64,000 bases of DNA from Thereva unica (GCA_949987705.1 OX465284.1:117471052-117535051), one strand, 5' to 3'. Positions 33,558 through 47,450 are shown, counted from the first letter of the stretch. A program made the numbers and translations. The notes: generated by a model from the sequence alone, not told the origin.

Positions 33558-36374
33558 ATTGTGTGGCAGGAGGCGCCGTTCTGTTAAAAATAAAAATCCT
33601 CCAATGCTATAGATCATTAATTTCACGTTAAAAAGTTTGTCACCATAGTCACCATAGTTTAGTATTGCAATCGGTGCACTGTAACGGTCGAACCAGCAGC
33701 GTTTTTAAAAAAGTATGGCTCGATTACACCGTGAGCTCGAAAACCGCATCAAACTGTCACTCATAGTGGCGGGAGCGGTTGCTCGATTATTTTTCTTGGG
33801 TTTTCGGAGCCGCAGGTGCTTCAAATAATTTTGTTTAAAAAGAATTATGATCTTGTTCATGCATTTTCACCGCCGTTTTGCGACTGCATATCGATCTATA
33901 TTTGAAAACCTTCTATTTTTACTTGTCAAATGTCATCATAATGGCAGTTTTATACTGACAGTTCAAAAATGGCGCGAAATTTGAATTTGAAAGTTGAAAG
34001 ACCGTTTTGTTGAAAGACCCTTGAGTTGAGCGCTACTTCCAACTCTTGGTCGATCTCTGCCGGCAGGAGATACCTTTAATTAAACTGGGATAGAGATGTG
34101 CAGATAACACTATTGTTTTTGGGGTGATTATGTTCGTTATTGCAAATTAATTCAGACCATTTTTTGGGTAAAACGTGCTTTATAACGCCTGTGCTTGGAT
34201 TGGAACTATTGCAGTATTAATTTGCATTTTTCCAAATATGGACTTCGGTTACTTGAAAAGTTGATTGACTAATTTATTTGTCGTTCACGTTTGTAAGTTT
34301 ACTTGAAAAAGTCGATACAAAGAAATGCTTTCAAAAGTTAGTCGTACAAAATAAGAAGAAAACTGATGCAAGGCGCAATCTCCTATTCCACATATCCCAA
34401 TCCCAACAAAATTGCTTCCACACTCTCTTAAATTTCATTGACACACCATCCACTTTCATGGCGAAAGAACATCACAAAGGTTCCATACACTCGGCAGCAT
34501 GTTCAACTTCCACAGAACGAATGCTGTAATGAAACGATAAAAAAGAAGTGCCACACTTCTGCCATTCCTCCATTCCTCCAGCAGGGAAACTTCTACGAAG
34601 CACATTAAACTCCCCAGATTGAAGTCAAACTCGTAAAATTTATGCGACAATTTTAAGACAAGAGGAGAAAGAGTTTCTTATAAACACACAGCTCACACGA
34701 CAAGCAACTAAAATATGTAAAGTACAAGCATTTGTAAACATGCCTCTATGGGAGATTACAAGCACCGGAGAACGGCGCATAAAAACTCTCGAAATAGAAC
34801 AAGGAAAGGTAAATTTTTGAAAGATGAATTCCTCCCCCGCCTCCTCTGTTGAGGAGATGTTGAGGTGTGAACATGCTCCTGAAGGGAAGTGGTTTTAATT
34901 CAACTTAGGGAAAAATCGTCTCGTATTTCACGTAATTCGAAAGAAGAAGAAGAAACAAGTAAATAAAGAATGAAAGGAATTTACATAAGGTAATTTTCAC
35001 TTTAAATTTTTGTGTGGACGGAAAAAGTGAAGTGAAAATCAGCACAATTCGAGACAAAATAAAAATATCAAAAGTTTGTGATAATAAAATTAATTTCAAT
35101 TGCCGAAATCCCATCATGTCCAGGGACGAAGTCTTGCAGCCTTTCCATTTGTTTTTTGGGTTGGAAAAATAATAAAATCAAATTTATGCATAACGAAAAT
35201 AATGAAAAGCGCCTCTGAAAACCTGTCACCTTTCGCTTGTTCCAACAACGACCAAAAAAATCAACAACAGAAAAATTATAAAACATCTTCGCTTCCTCGT
35301 CTTCCCACCTGCTTCTAAATAAAGAAAGGTGACTTTTGCACCAACTTGAGCAATTCTCGTGAAATCCCACCAGGCGCTGATAATTACCTGAATCTTCATC
35401 TCGCGCCTGCTGAGGCTGGTCGTAATTACACGCACAGGTAGGGCGAAGATGGCTTTACACTTGCGCCTTTATAAAACTATTTTTGACCGTCGTCGCCGCC
35501 GCTCTCTCATTAGGGAAATCTGCTTAACTCGTTAGCATTGAAGCCAAGAACTATACGAAGATGATGATGCCTTCAAGGTAAGGCTTTTGTCGTGACTTGT
35601 TTCGTTCATCTCAACACAAAAAAAAAATAAAAATTCTTTTCTCTTGTGTCTTTTTTGGCGACATCACATTGTTGTTTTGTATTTTGCGATCATTGTCCAC
35701 CCACGACCGGTATTCGAGTGGTGACCCGCCCGCTCCATAATCCAGTTGAGCCCCATGCAGAGTCTTGTCAACCACCGAAGCCAGCGCTTTCAACGAGCAG
35801 CAATTATCCACACTCGCCGATGCCTTAACGCGTTCTGGTGCATTCCGAAATTTGTTTACCTTCGTTCTATTCACCTGCAAATGAGTTCGTCGGCCGAGTT
35901 TCTTCTTCACTCGCAGCTTCCTTTGTGCAACTAGCGCGGCGATTAATTTCCAATTTTTGACCCTTCATTTTTTGCCTAACTAAGTTTGGAAGCTTCATTC
36001 ATGATGGGAGGAGAATGGCCGTCATTACTTAATCCGCGCTGTGTGAAGATAATTGATTTCTGTGCACGTCAATGAAGTAAAAAATTATGAATTATTGCTA
36101 AAAAACGGCTGTTTATAGGACGAGGGTCTTTTTGTTTGGTAGGATTTGGGTTAGCTGGGCCAAATCTCAGACAATAAGACTTTTACTTCACTGTATGGAA
36201 GGCAGCGATTGAGGTTAATTTATTAACTGAAATTTTAATGGATACGTAATTATATAAGTTGAAACGCGGCAGCGATTTGTACAGAAATTGCTAGAAATTG
36301 TTAACCCAGCAGGACTAGGAAGCGTAAAAAGGGTCCCTTTTGCCTGACAGACTGGTGCTGCCATCGGGATAACT
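33558..36374. other. Intergenic, no gene recognised
   Basis: No domain-bearing frame is seen. The frame-rich stretch at 34.9-35.9 kb has overlapping frames on both strands and no coding signature. Confidence 0.35.
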
Positions 36375-36572
36375 AAAGGGTCTTTCCACAAGATTTTATT
36401 TGAGATAATTGACAATTTGGACTCCTTGCTCCTCCTCTACTCCACTCACTTTTTCCAATTGTAGTGGGCACCCAATTACTAAAACGTGAGCACTCACTCA
36501 ACAGGGATTTCATTACGCTAAAATTCGGCACGTGCCTTCCTGTAGTTCTACATTCTAAGGGCCAGTGCAGTG
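36375..36572. mobile_element. Terminal segment of the THAP-element family
   Basis: About 190 bp match the right end of the element at 8613-9336, including AAGATTTTATTTGAGATAA, CTCCTCTACTCCACTC and the terminal CCTTCCTGTAGTTCTACATT. No matching left end is visible nearby, so this is a solo end or a deleted copy. Confidence 0.7.
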
Positions 36573-36714
36573 TTACTTGGCTCGTACGCTGCAGCATTCG
36601 CCAAGTCACGCGTTTGGCTGGCTGGTGGCGGCTAAACAATCGAAGGGCTACTATGCTACTTTCTGGAGTTCGCATAACCGCGTAAAAACTTTTGTGTAAG
36701 ATTTAGCCATATCT

Positions 36715-37135
36715 TAAGGCCCCCCTATGCACAGGTCGCCGGAAGGCCGTGGCCTGAAGGTTTTTAGCTTGAGGCATCACCACTGTATAGGGCCAACAGT
36801 CCAAGAAAACTGACAAAAATCTTTGTGTTGGGGTATTTATCGTCCGTTTGTGTCTGAAGATCTGAACTTCTATTCACTTTCAAGCCGTGAATTCACGGCA
36901 AGAATTCACGCCGTATCTACTCGGAGCGGAAAGAAAGACGCGAAAACCATCCACACTCACTTTCGCGAGTGTTCACGGCGTGAGTCTGGGGCTGCCTTGA
37001 GGCCAGCCTGATATTTTAGGTGATATTTTCCGAGACCCCCTCCCCCCCACGTGAGATTGGGTGAAATTCAGAGCACCCTTTCCCCGCACCCTAAACGCCT
37101 CACGTAATTAATGGATGACCCCCGAGTAGGGCGAC
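36715..37135. repeat. Composite repeat, inverted relative to 61683-62368
   Basis: Part 1 (about 36715-37010) carries GTGAATTCACGGC, ACCATCCACACTCACTTTCG and CGAGTGTTCACGGCG. Part 2 (about 37015-37135) carries GAGACCCCCTCCCCCCCACG and CTAAACGCCTCACGTAATTA, the end type of a widespread insect DNA-transposon repeat. Both parts recur in reverse order and orientation near 61.7-62.4 kb. Confidence 0.8.
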
Positions 37136-38929
37136 CATTTTCCCGAAATTTCTACTGCCGTCTTCTTAGTAATAAAGTTAACCCTTCTAATACAGAAGGC
37201 GCCCTTCTCAGCTGGGCCAAGAACGATTTACCTACTCAGCACAACCAAGCGCTGAGATGAGGCTCACAACTAAGCACTTCTCATAATAAGGAAAGCACGG
37301 GCGGCGAAGTACTGGTGGCAGCGGTGGGATACTTATACTTTATAAGTTATATTTTCAACTGCTGAAGTCCTTAGTTACTTGTGTATATATTTACCATTCG
37401 AAAGCCAGCTCTGCCGTTGTTCTATTCTTTTGAGGTCAGAGGCAGGCGCTTCGCCGATTGTTCTACACCCCTATACCTTATATTTGTAGGCCAGACTACT
37501 GGAACAATTTCAGCCGCTTGCCTAGGGGCTCGTCGCTCACACTTGAATGTTCAAACTTCCAATGATCCCGACCGCAGTCATGCCTTTTGTCTGTAGGAAA
37601 GGAGTTCACGGAAGCGGTCCACTCCGAACCCCCTTGCCTTGGCCCTCTCCTGCTTGATTGGTCCACAAAAGCTCCATGGCCACCGCGAGGAGTTTTCCAC
37701 CATTACGAGATAGTTACCGAATGCGCATATTTAGATACACTATATGTTCCTCCCCCTAACTCGCTGATAACTGACAACTGGTGTACCATAGTTGTTCTAA
37801 GTGACATTTATGTCGTGATATTTATGTTGTATCTTGACGAAAAGCTTTGTCTAACGGGGCTACTCGAGATTAGTTTGTTAAGACAATTGCAAGATCATTG
37901 CCACACCTTTCAGATTCAAGCAAGGACCATAACCTATGCTTTTTAGGAGTAGAGTATTTGGAAAATTAGGAAAAGGTTGAGAACAACAACAAAAACACGA
38001 AGAATCTGTGTTTGTTTAGTTACATCCCATATGTAAATTTACTCCCTTGCAAAAAAAAACAATTTAACATCTTTTAGTCACAGCTTATCAATGAATCGCA
38101 ATCAGTAGCGCATTACTCATAATTATCAATGCTCCTAATAACCGCAATTGAAAGATTAATTCAGTTTCGCAAGTTCTATGTTATCACAAAAAAAACCCCA
38201 AACAGTAAAAACTGAATTACGAATTGACTCTGAACTGTGTTTGGATCATATTTTGATTACTTCTGAAACTATCCAATTTTATCTTATCGGAATTAATTAA
38301 TTCATTTATCGTGCAGCCAATATATAAAGGATTTTGCTAATTTACCTCGCTGTTTGGTTTTATTCTTCTATCTAATCAATTCTTGGATGTTCATTAGGTT
38401 TGATTCAGCATGTTTGATATTATAGCCATAGAAACCAAATAAAGTTCCATTGTAGCCAAACTCTTCTTATTTTGCTGCATGAAATTCGTTATGCAGATTT
38501 CGTTAGTAAAAATGTTGTAAAACGTTTATACCGTATAAAATATCCAAAATAATTAAACTGCTTTATATTTGTAGTATAAGAGTGAAAGTAACCTTTTACC
38601 TTGGAAGGTTAAGAAGTTTGGTGCCTTGTTAGAGGATAACTATTGGTTAGAGATTCAATTTTGGAAAACAAGCAAGGGGAGCAATAAATTGCGAGCTGCT
38701 CAGTTCAACTGTAGGCTCTTATTGTCTAGGACTAGTTGATGCTGTCGATTCTGCTTAAAAAGTATAAATAACCAGGCCAAACTTTCTTAATTTAGTAGGA
38801 TGTCCTCATATTTTCTAGATATTGCCTTTCTTGACTACGACTACCACCTACAGTTGTCTAGATCGCCCCACAACAATGTGTATGATAAAAGGTTTCATTC
38901 TTTTGAGGCTAGCTTCTAATTCAGTCGAG
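37136..38929. other. Intergenic, no gene recognised
   Basis: AT-rich from 38.0 kb on. The 119-codon frame at 37587-37946 has no recognisable domain. Confidence 0.35.
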
Positions 38930-39106
38930 GGTGGAAAGATGAAGGAGAAACCACAACTCCCTTTGGGGGTGACGGGGATACAACTACGAACGGAACGGAT
39001 AAACCAATTAAACTCCCTGGGCCCACAATCAGCGAACCCAATGATGAAACGATAAAAGTGAAAAGACAAATAAACGCTGCAAATAGAACATACTTCTCAC
39101 TGTAAT
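38930..39106 (+). mobile_element. Non-LTR RT C-terminal relic
   Basis: A frame ending at 39106 reads DETIKVKRQINAANRTYFSL. The I..R...ANR.YFSL pattern is typical just downstream of the RT domain in RTE-like elements. A premature stop follows. Confidence 0.45.
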
Positions 39107-39143
39107 GAGATCCAGAGGCATCCCGTGCCTTAAGGCCCCCAGG

Positions 39144-39272
39144 CACGGTCAAATTGGATGTACATCCAGATATCAAACCCATAAGCGCAACGAGTTTTGA
39201 TCGGCCGACCGGCCCACAATCGATAGTTTTGGTTGTACATCCGCCCTTCGATGTACATCCAATTTGACCGTG
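39144..39272. mobile_element. 129-bp MITE with 23-bp perfect terminal inverted repeats
   Basis: The left end CACGGTCAAATTGGATGTAC(ATC) at 39144-39166 is perfectly inverted at 39250-39272. The 83-bp interior has no frame. A target duplication is not clear. Confidence 0.85.
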
Positions 39273-42200
39273 TTAAAAGACAGGACAGCAAAAGCCCGTA
39301 CAAAACGCAATTTCTTCTAGGAATTTCAAAGCACATTGGCAAAAACTCAATCCGAATAAATTTATCAAAATAAAGACTTCGTTTAGGATTTCACCATTCA
39401 TGAGCAAAAGGCAAAAACGTGAATGATCTACTATCAGGGCAATCCCAAGCTATAAAACGGTGAAAAGGAACCTGAGACGAAACGGCTTCTGGTCACGAAG
39501 TTTTTAGTACCTTCGGTATCAGTCTAATTGCAGCCGAGAGAAGCTATAAAGGAGCCCCCCGTGATAAGCAGCACAACTATAGGAGCCCCCGGCGTAGAAT
39601 ACCAACAACAAAGAAGCAAACAATGGACTGCAGGCACGGAAACACGATACCTCTGCAAAATGCTAAAAACAGCAAAAAATATTTCAAGCAACAAACAAAC
39701 CCCCGACGACGATTATGTGTCAAGGCTTCGCGCTTTGGGGGCTTTTGGGGCTTGTTTACCTTCGAATTCGTAGTGGCAAGGAGGCGTCTAATTCCGTTAT
39801 GTCGTAGAGCGATAAATCAAAGAATGAAAACTGGATTTTCTAGATTTCTAGCGAAAGCAAGAAGGAACAAGAAGGTGGTTAAACTTACCTCCAGGAATTT
39901 CCTGTTTAATGCAGCAGAAGAACAGCAGCGTCAGCGATTCCGGTGCTCATCACCTTGTTAGCAGCTGTAAATGTCAAGTGACTGGGGTGTCATTTCTGCA
40001 ACCACTCAAGTTCAGTCCTTCGCTGCGATTTAAGCCAGCATTGACGGATCACATTTCTTTTTAAGCCCTTACCGCTGTTTACTACCTTTTGTAATCTCTA
40101 CGTCCCAATACAACAACGAAAACAGCAACAACAAAACTGAAACAACAGAGCCCGAGCCCCGATGATAATTAGCAGCGCGCTCTTGAGCAGCAGGCAGCAC
40201 TTGGGGGACTGCACTTGGAATCACCTCACAATGAACCCGAGGACTGCTGTGGAGAGTTACCTGTTTAGGCAACCTCGCTACGTCTGCATTTGGCACTTTT
40301 TATTAGGTAACGGCAGGTTTGTGTGCACTTTTTTTAGTATCGATTAATCACTCGCGATTCTCCAGAGCTGATTAGATCCCACTGCCACCAGAGTCGCACA
40401 AAAGGCAGCGACGACCTCCAGCACGAGGAGTTTTGGTATCGATTTTCAAGCTGCACAATCGGGAGTGAAATTTCGTGCTGCTGCGACTCGATTAGAGCAC
40501 AAAGTGGCACTCGTGTACCTGCGCTTTTCTGCTTAATTAACACTTTTCAGCTGAGGTAAATAAATGGATTCCACGGAATTACAAAAAGCGCGGCCAAGAA
40601 AAGTTGTTTTTTCGCACGGGAAATATGCCCCGAACTTGACTGTTGTTGACGAACGCGGGCACGAAGTCGAATGAGGCAGAACTCGACTGGAGTCGAGCGA
40701 GGAGGCTTTCGGTTGGCAGCCAGCGTTCTCCCTCCGCTAAGCAATGGAATTCGTATTGTGATGCATGGGAACCTGCTGTGGAAGTTGTTGGATGGTGATT
40801 CGCAACAATACGGATGTTGTGTGCGATGAGGGAAAACCGGTTCTTTAGAACATGTTGGGTGTGCGGCTGCCTTTGTTTGGCTGTTTGCGCGCTGTTCGCA
40901 GGTGTTGCAGGGCATTTGCACACTAATTTAAACCGTCATAAAGGTAAAGCGGTACGTCATTGAGAGGTATTACCAGGAGAGCGGTTCGGTAAATTGATTT
41001 TAGTTATTGATTAGAATTTAATTTGGAAATTTTAATTAAATTAAATTACGACCAAATGGCTAAAATAAACCCTGTCAACAGAATATCCAACATGTGGTCA
41101 AGATAAATGGTTAAAAAATCTAAATATTTGTAGAAGAGCAAGATTATACTTTAAAAAAGTTGATTACACTGGACTTTAAAGGAAACCAATTGCATAAAAC
41201 AATTTCTATACTGAAGCATTATACAAGTTTCATTCGAATTAAAAGTATTTCACGATCTATCTATCTTTTGATTAGGAAGTGGCTTCAAAAGTACCGAGGC
41301 CACTTCGCTTGTCAAAGGATGTATTTTCGAAAGCTCCCTCGTTATCGAGAAAAGCCGACTGCACAATTCCCTTGTTTAGTGTTGCACAATCCCGCCTGAA
41401 CACCAGATTGTGAGGTGCCCTCTGACTGGACTTGCCCTTTTGGAAGCTGAGCTGCTAGGACCTTAACGTTTCCCGCTAAAGATAAGTTTTCCTTATAAAC
41501 TGCGGTCTACAGTTTTTTCCCATTATCTTCAAGCAGCAGGCAGAACCACACTACCAAGGAGGTATACCGTCCTCTAGGTGAAGACCACATCCAAGTGGAA
41601 CTTTGGTACCCTATTATTAACTGGTTAAGCTGGCGATATAATGACTACTCTAGACAAGCTCTGAAGCGCCATTTAAGAAGATTATTTGGGTATTGGGATA
41701 AAATATTTAAAATACATTTTTCAAAATACTAGGTTTCTAACGAGAAATTCTGCTGATGATAACTTCCGGAAAGAACAACTTGCTATCAGCTATAAAGCTT
41801 TAAACTCACTAAAATCTTACTTTATCTACAAAAGAAGAAGAAGATGTGAAAACTTCATAAATAAAGAAAAGCTCGAGCAAGTTGGTTTTCCTGACAAAAA
41901 AAAGTGTGTGTCGCGACGAAGAAAATAAAATTAAGTCAAAAGTTAAGCATAAAATAAGAAAATATCGAAAAGTTGACCATCGCGATAGCCATAAAAGGAT
42001 ATTTATCGGGACTGCTGGGGCTCCAGTTGTCAAAGGCTCGATTGTCAACAAAGCCAGTTGCCAGTCTCTAGTCTGTCATGTGAAGGGTCCGATTGTCCAG
42101 CAAGAAAGAGTTTAGCGCGACAGCAAAGAGGCTCGAGGGCAATACAACAGTGAGGCTAGAAGGACTGGCTAGACGCAGTTTTGCCAGCAGCAGGAGGTAC

Positions 42201-44150
42201 CCCAGGTGTTAGCTGTACGAGAGAAGGCTCTAGTGTGGTGCAATAGAAGTTGAATTGAAAAGCAAAGCAGCAATAGGTATGAAAAGTAGCCTTGGTAGCA
42301 TGTGCTCCGCGGAAATCGCAATTTTTTAACTCGAATTGAAAATCTCGGAATGTTAATTTTCCGCGCAAAAACTATAAAACTCGCAGTGACTCACATGCCC
42401 AGAGCAGAGACAAAGAACCAAAAATTCAGGCCTGTGACTACATGCGCAAGTTCTGTCCTTGGCGAACCTCGAACTTCCCATAATCGAAGAACTCAAGACT
42501 GATGTCCCCCGCATCGCTGCCAGTTGCCACTCGGACTCAAGTAGCTCGGGGCCCCAATAATATTGCCACTTTGCGTTTATTACCGATTTTCGATCTGCAG
42601 GAAGGCGCTGCTGTGGCGTCTCGCTTTTGTCTTCAATTTTGTGCATATTATTGTGCCCTCGCCAGAGGAGCTTTCGCCTCAAATATGCAATGCAATGCAA
42701 AGGCCAAAAAGAGCTGAAGCTTAAGTTTTTCGTAAACAAGAGCCAGCCCAGGTGATTGAGGCCACATACTGCTGACTGTCAGCCATCGAAGTGACGTCAA
42801 TCGTAACAGCTGATTGCCTGCGAGATATTTGTTTACACTTTTCAGCCAGCCCCCGTTCGAATGGGGAATCTGCCTTTAATTTTGTGGTAACTGACTCTCG
42901 GTTAAGTGTGACTGGAGCAAATGCAGCTAATTTGGGAATTATGAAAGCAGGTTAAGTTTGGTGAGTGCTGGATTTCTGGTGCAGCAGGTTCGACATTCCA
43001 TCGGGTAAGATCAATAAAGCAGACTGACAGCCACCAAATTTATCAAATGAGAGTTTTTTTTCGATAAATCCGTTTACTTTTCCGTGAATACCGTTTTTAA
43101 TATGTTTTTTATTTTTAAATCACACTTCAATCCAATAATTAAAAATTCCGTGGATCTGACACTTGGCCACTCATAGTTTTTCTATTTTTACACTGTCAGC
43201 CACGATTAACATCTGCAGTAGAATGTCCCACACAAAATCTAAATTCATCCCTAAAAATCAAATTAGTGGCTTCAAGTTGCTTAATAAGGTTTCGTTTTAG
43301 CAAAATTTGCGGACTGTGAAGACTTTTCCAACACAGACAATGCGATTTCCTGTTTTCTGCTTTACAATTTTTTTTAAGAAAAATGCTCTAATTAACTCGA
43401 ATTATCAACAGTTAATATCATCGTCTATAAGCTGGTGACCGTGGACATCGCGAAGCAATATTCGCTAAAATTAGAAAAAAATATATGGGTGGAGAGATCT
43501 TTTACTAATACAGTGATGAATAGGTGAAAACTTGAAGCATGGCCACAAAAGTTATGATGAGAATTGCTCTTCAAAAAAAGTTGACAAATTTCAACGCATT
43601 TTTATTAATTTATAAGTTTTAAAATTAAAAATGTATTCGCGTCCGCCTGGATGAAGATGCAGCAGATGATATAACTGCTTCAGTCGATCTGAAGTAGAAA
43701 TAAGAACAAGTATATTTAACTTATATTAACGAAGGTTCTCACTACAGTCTAAGGCATAATTTATTGAATGGAACTAAAACGGCAGTCAAAAGTTTGTATA
43801 TACATACTTAATACTTAGTATATGGACATTGTCATTTATGTTACGAACGGTGTTACTTACCATGAAGTTTATAAAAGTCGCTGTTCTGGGTTTAGCCACT
43901 TCTGAGTTTAAAACATCATTCGAAACTACGTAATATTCATATGTTTTCTGCACAGGACCCCCAAAATACTAATGAAGCCTCAAATTCCACATTTCAAGTT
44001 TTTATCAAACAGATCTCGGGATTTATCTCATCCAATCTTGAGTATGAAATCATGGTTCCCAGTGATTTCGATGTGCACAGGGCAAACTGGCGGCACCAGA
44101 GTTTCTGGCAACAGCGGAAAAGTCTTCAAACACCAATAAATCTCAAATTG
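39273..44150. other. Intergenic, no gene recognised
   Basis: GC is slightly raised from 39.5 to 42.8 kb. Frames such as 40547-40923 (two overlapping minus-strand frames) have no domain. Nothing beyond simple sequence is defined. Confidence 0.35.
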
Positions 44151-44154
44151 CTAA

Positions 44155-44290
44155 GGTTGTCGGCCAAGGAACCCGACTCGTTCACCTATTTACTTCTCAT
44201 CCAACGAAGTTTTCGAAGTTGCATCATCTCTAGGAAATTCAGACCACTGCCTAATTAACGCTAACTTCCCATATCAATTTCCAGTTCCTA
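44155..44290 (+). mobile_element. Non-LTR endonuclease-domain relic
   Basis: Broken frames read LVHLFTSHPTKFSKLHHL followed by an LGNSDHCLINANF-like stretch. SDHCLI is the conserved C-terminal end of APE-type endonucleases in non-LTR elements, containing the catalytic SDH. Confidence 0.6.
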
Positions 44291-44639
44291 CCAAACCAAA
44301 ACAACTGTCTGACCCTATGCGAAGGCCAAAAGGCAGGAATTCATTTGTTCATTGTATACTATCAAATCTATTAACCCTACGCCGAACAGATGGTTTAATT
44401 GGGAATGCATGCACGCAATAAAAGTTAAAAAGCTGCCTTCAGAGTGCTTAACAAAGGGCCTCGAGGCAGAGTAAATCAAAGTAGGGAATTCCTGTAAACG
44501 AAGCATCAGGAAAGTCAAATGATGATTTAAAATCGCTGTAAATGTAAACTTTTTAATGCAACCGCTGATAGCAAAACTTCTGGTCTTTGGTAAAGTCCAT
44601 AAAAGAGAAGTTTACTATGGTCACTGGAGTTAATATCCA

Positions 44640-44880
44640 ACTCAATCAAGAGGGAATTGAACTCATTCTTGATTGGGGCTGCCAGAATGAAGTTAAAGTT
44701 AAAATGCCTCCAAAACAAAGTACTATCTTTATTTCCAACAAAAACTGCAACAGCTCCTCACCCGTGTCAGTGGATAGTTGGTTTCCCCAACACCTTATGT
44801 GCTGTTTCATTGAGGTTTTCACGTATTCCCATCCATTTCATATCTCTTTTGCTGATATAGCTCACATTATCATTGCGGTT
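44640..44880 (+). mobile_element. Probable continuation of the same non-LTR element (RT region)
   Basis: Frames here recall the post-catalytic RT stretch (NEVKF..KT...SNKK, then a LLG-like segment and H..DIA). They are damaged by shifts. Position and strand agree with the endonuclease relic 350 bp upstream. Confidence 0.35.
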
Positions 44881-47079
44881 TTGCTGTACGTGATTACTTT
44901 GTGTTATTTATTCTATGGCAAATTCTTTCAAAATAGAAAAACCTGATATCGTCATAATGTTGCTTCTATATATTTCATTGTTTAATACTTATTGCCTCTC
45001 CGCGATCTGTTTAGCTTTGTCGTCTTTGCAAAAGTTAAATTTTCCTGCAATTTTAGATCCAATCTACAAAGTAATATTTTACTATATATGCTGTAAAATA
45101 AAGATATCAATTCTAAGATTTCCGCATTCCATACAGTTATACACAATAGGAAAATCGAAAATCTATATTAACTTTTATCTACACTCCATTGCCATTCCCC
45201 AATTTTAGACTAAGCATAAGTAGCTGTGAAATTAAAAATAAAAATGTCAAAATTTACTACCAGCGACGTTTGTACAAACAAATTGCAGTTGTCGATTTCT
45301 TAAAATTGCAATGGCATTACTTTCGGCAGTAAAAATTTTCCGTGTTTTAAAATGAGTGTAAAAATTGGAGGTTAGTTAGTTCCTGTATTTACATTATTTC
45401 TTTTGCGCGTTTGAAATCATGATTCCAGATTTGATTCGTGTTAAAAAGTGTAGTTGAGAGTTTCCGATAAATGAAAGTTATTATTATAGGTTTGTAATAG
45501 TCGCCGCAGGTGTCTGAGTCTGCTTCTCGACAAAACCTTTCGAAGTCCTCCAGAAGTGACTTCTAACGATGGCCTTTCAGCTCTTTTCTCGGCACCTTGT
45601 ACATCTTAAGGAATTCATCAAAATCAGGACAGTTCAAATTTTCTAAATTCTCTTTCTCGCTTTCAAGCAGGCCCTTCGACTTTCTTCTCTCTCAAAAACT
45701 GAATTCCACCAAAAATTTGATAAGTGTCGACGGATGACGGACACTATTCCATCTGCATGATATTCGACAGGGACAATTGCGTCCATTCACACTCATTTAA
45801 ACATGCTTTCTCTAATACCTCATATATCACAGTGAGAAAGAATAAAGCACATAGTTAGCCTACTTAAGTTTACTTCGGAGCACTTGAGGTTTTTATAATC
45901 GGTGCGATTCAAACTCGGGAGTAATTCAGCTTTCATTTGGTATTTAGTTGCCAGTTTCATAAAATTTAACTTCATTTTTTCCATATTCAACCGAAGTAAT
46001 TGATATTTGCATCAACCCTATTTAATCTTGTAAGCATCTACCCGACATTTGTATATAACTGCAGTAAGAAACAACAAATTAGCTAAAATAAATAAATATA
46101 GAACAATTAAGCAATCTATTGAAAAGAAAACAACCATGATTTAGTAAGAAAGATGTTTTATTTCAGTACAAACACACGATTTATAACATTGATATTTCAA
46201 TTACAATTCATTAAGCAGGAATTTAATATATTCACAACAAAAGTTATCAATAATTTGTTTTCGATTCCAGACCCTAAATACCGCTTCAGGATGACATACG
46301 TATATAATATCATGACGGGTAAACGTGAAAAATCAAAAAATTGAAACAAAAAAATCTAAAGCGAGCATTATTAATAGAGTATTCGTTTAGAATATAATTG
46401 AAACGAATTTTAACAAGATCTTCTATAGGTTTGTAAATGTATTTATGTTTAAAGTTTCAATTGATTTCTAATCGTTTTTTCGTCGTTTTAAATTAAAAGA
46501 CAATTGTGGAAGCCACACTTGTCACACTGAATCCAATAACATTCATTACATAGTCCCAGACACACTTAGATTTACTACAAGCTGCTTTCACGACGTTTTT
46601 TCTTGGTACTTTCACTATAACGATAAAGTTTAGTATCAGACATTCTGCTCTTAGAATAAGAGAGATACGAATCTAATTCGATGAAGTAGATCAACAAGTA
46701 GCAGCATTTAGAGGAAGTTGGCGGATGCATAGATAAGTCAACCAAATACCTTTAGACCCAAAATAGTCGAGTATTCGGTAGTATGAAAGTCACCGTTATG
46801 TATCACCTTCGTTGTGGAAAGCTTTAAAACAAAAGAAAGTACCATTAAAACTAAAACAAGTGATCAAGGTATACTGTGATGTCGAACTAACAATATTTCA
46901 TGATGGACAATAAAGTTTTTCGAATGTGGAACTTCGAGATTATGGCTCGAGCTGCTGGTTAAAGGAAGAACATACATCTCAGTCGTTGTGGTGTGACCGC
47001 GTACATTTACGCAAAGCCACATCCGCTCTTTTGGTCCCATGCATACTTGGCAAACATTGACTTAATCACCTTCGACCTG
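44881..47079. other. Intergenic, no gene recognised
   Basis: AT-rich. A short ATG segment with a GTTAGT donor at 45351-45369 could be a stray first exon but has no partner I can place. Confidence 0.3.
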
Positions 47080-47450
47080 CCTACTTAGCTCAGGTTCAAC
47101 AAGGTGATACCAAGTTGAAATCGCTGCAAGGGCACCCCAACAACGCTGACGAGTAAAACTAGTGCTCACCCCCAGTACATTTCACCGTTGTTACCAAAAG
47201 TTTAAAACTCGAACTACTAAATTTCCATTTGAAGACTTCGAGCTTCCAATTAATATGACCATGTCATCAGTGGCAAAAAATTTGTCACTGAATTCACAAC
47301 TGATCAAGGTACTCAATGCGAGTCGAAACTTTTCAAGGAAGTTGCTAAACTGCTCGGAGCTCGCCCAATCAGGACAATCGCCTACCATTCGCAGAAAAAC
47401 GTGTTGGTCGAACGGCCCCGCCTCCAACTGAAGGTAGTCTTAATAGCAAG
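47080..47450 (+). mobile_element. LTR retrotransposon integrase relic
   Basis: From 47281 the frame reads FVTEFTTDQGTQCESKLFKE, then AKLLGARPIRTIAYHSQKN and LVERPRLQLK. This is the Gypsy-type integrase core (TDxGxQFES..F.ELxxLLG ... YHPQxNGLVER) with His-Ser for His-Pro. Upstream, LAQVQQGDTKLKSL recalls the segment before the integrase. Flanking stops show decay. Confidence 0.75.

Noticed and set aside
40547..40923. Two overlapping minus-strand frames of 124 and 114 codons
   Set aside because: Open in two frames at once in moderately GC-rich DNA, with no domain, which argues for chance.
43862..43902. Possible small minus-strand exon with CTCAG acceptor and GTAAGT donor
   Set aside because: Only about 40 bp long, with no partner exons or protein similarity.
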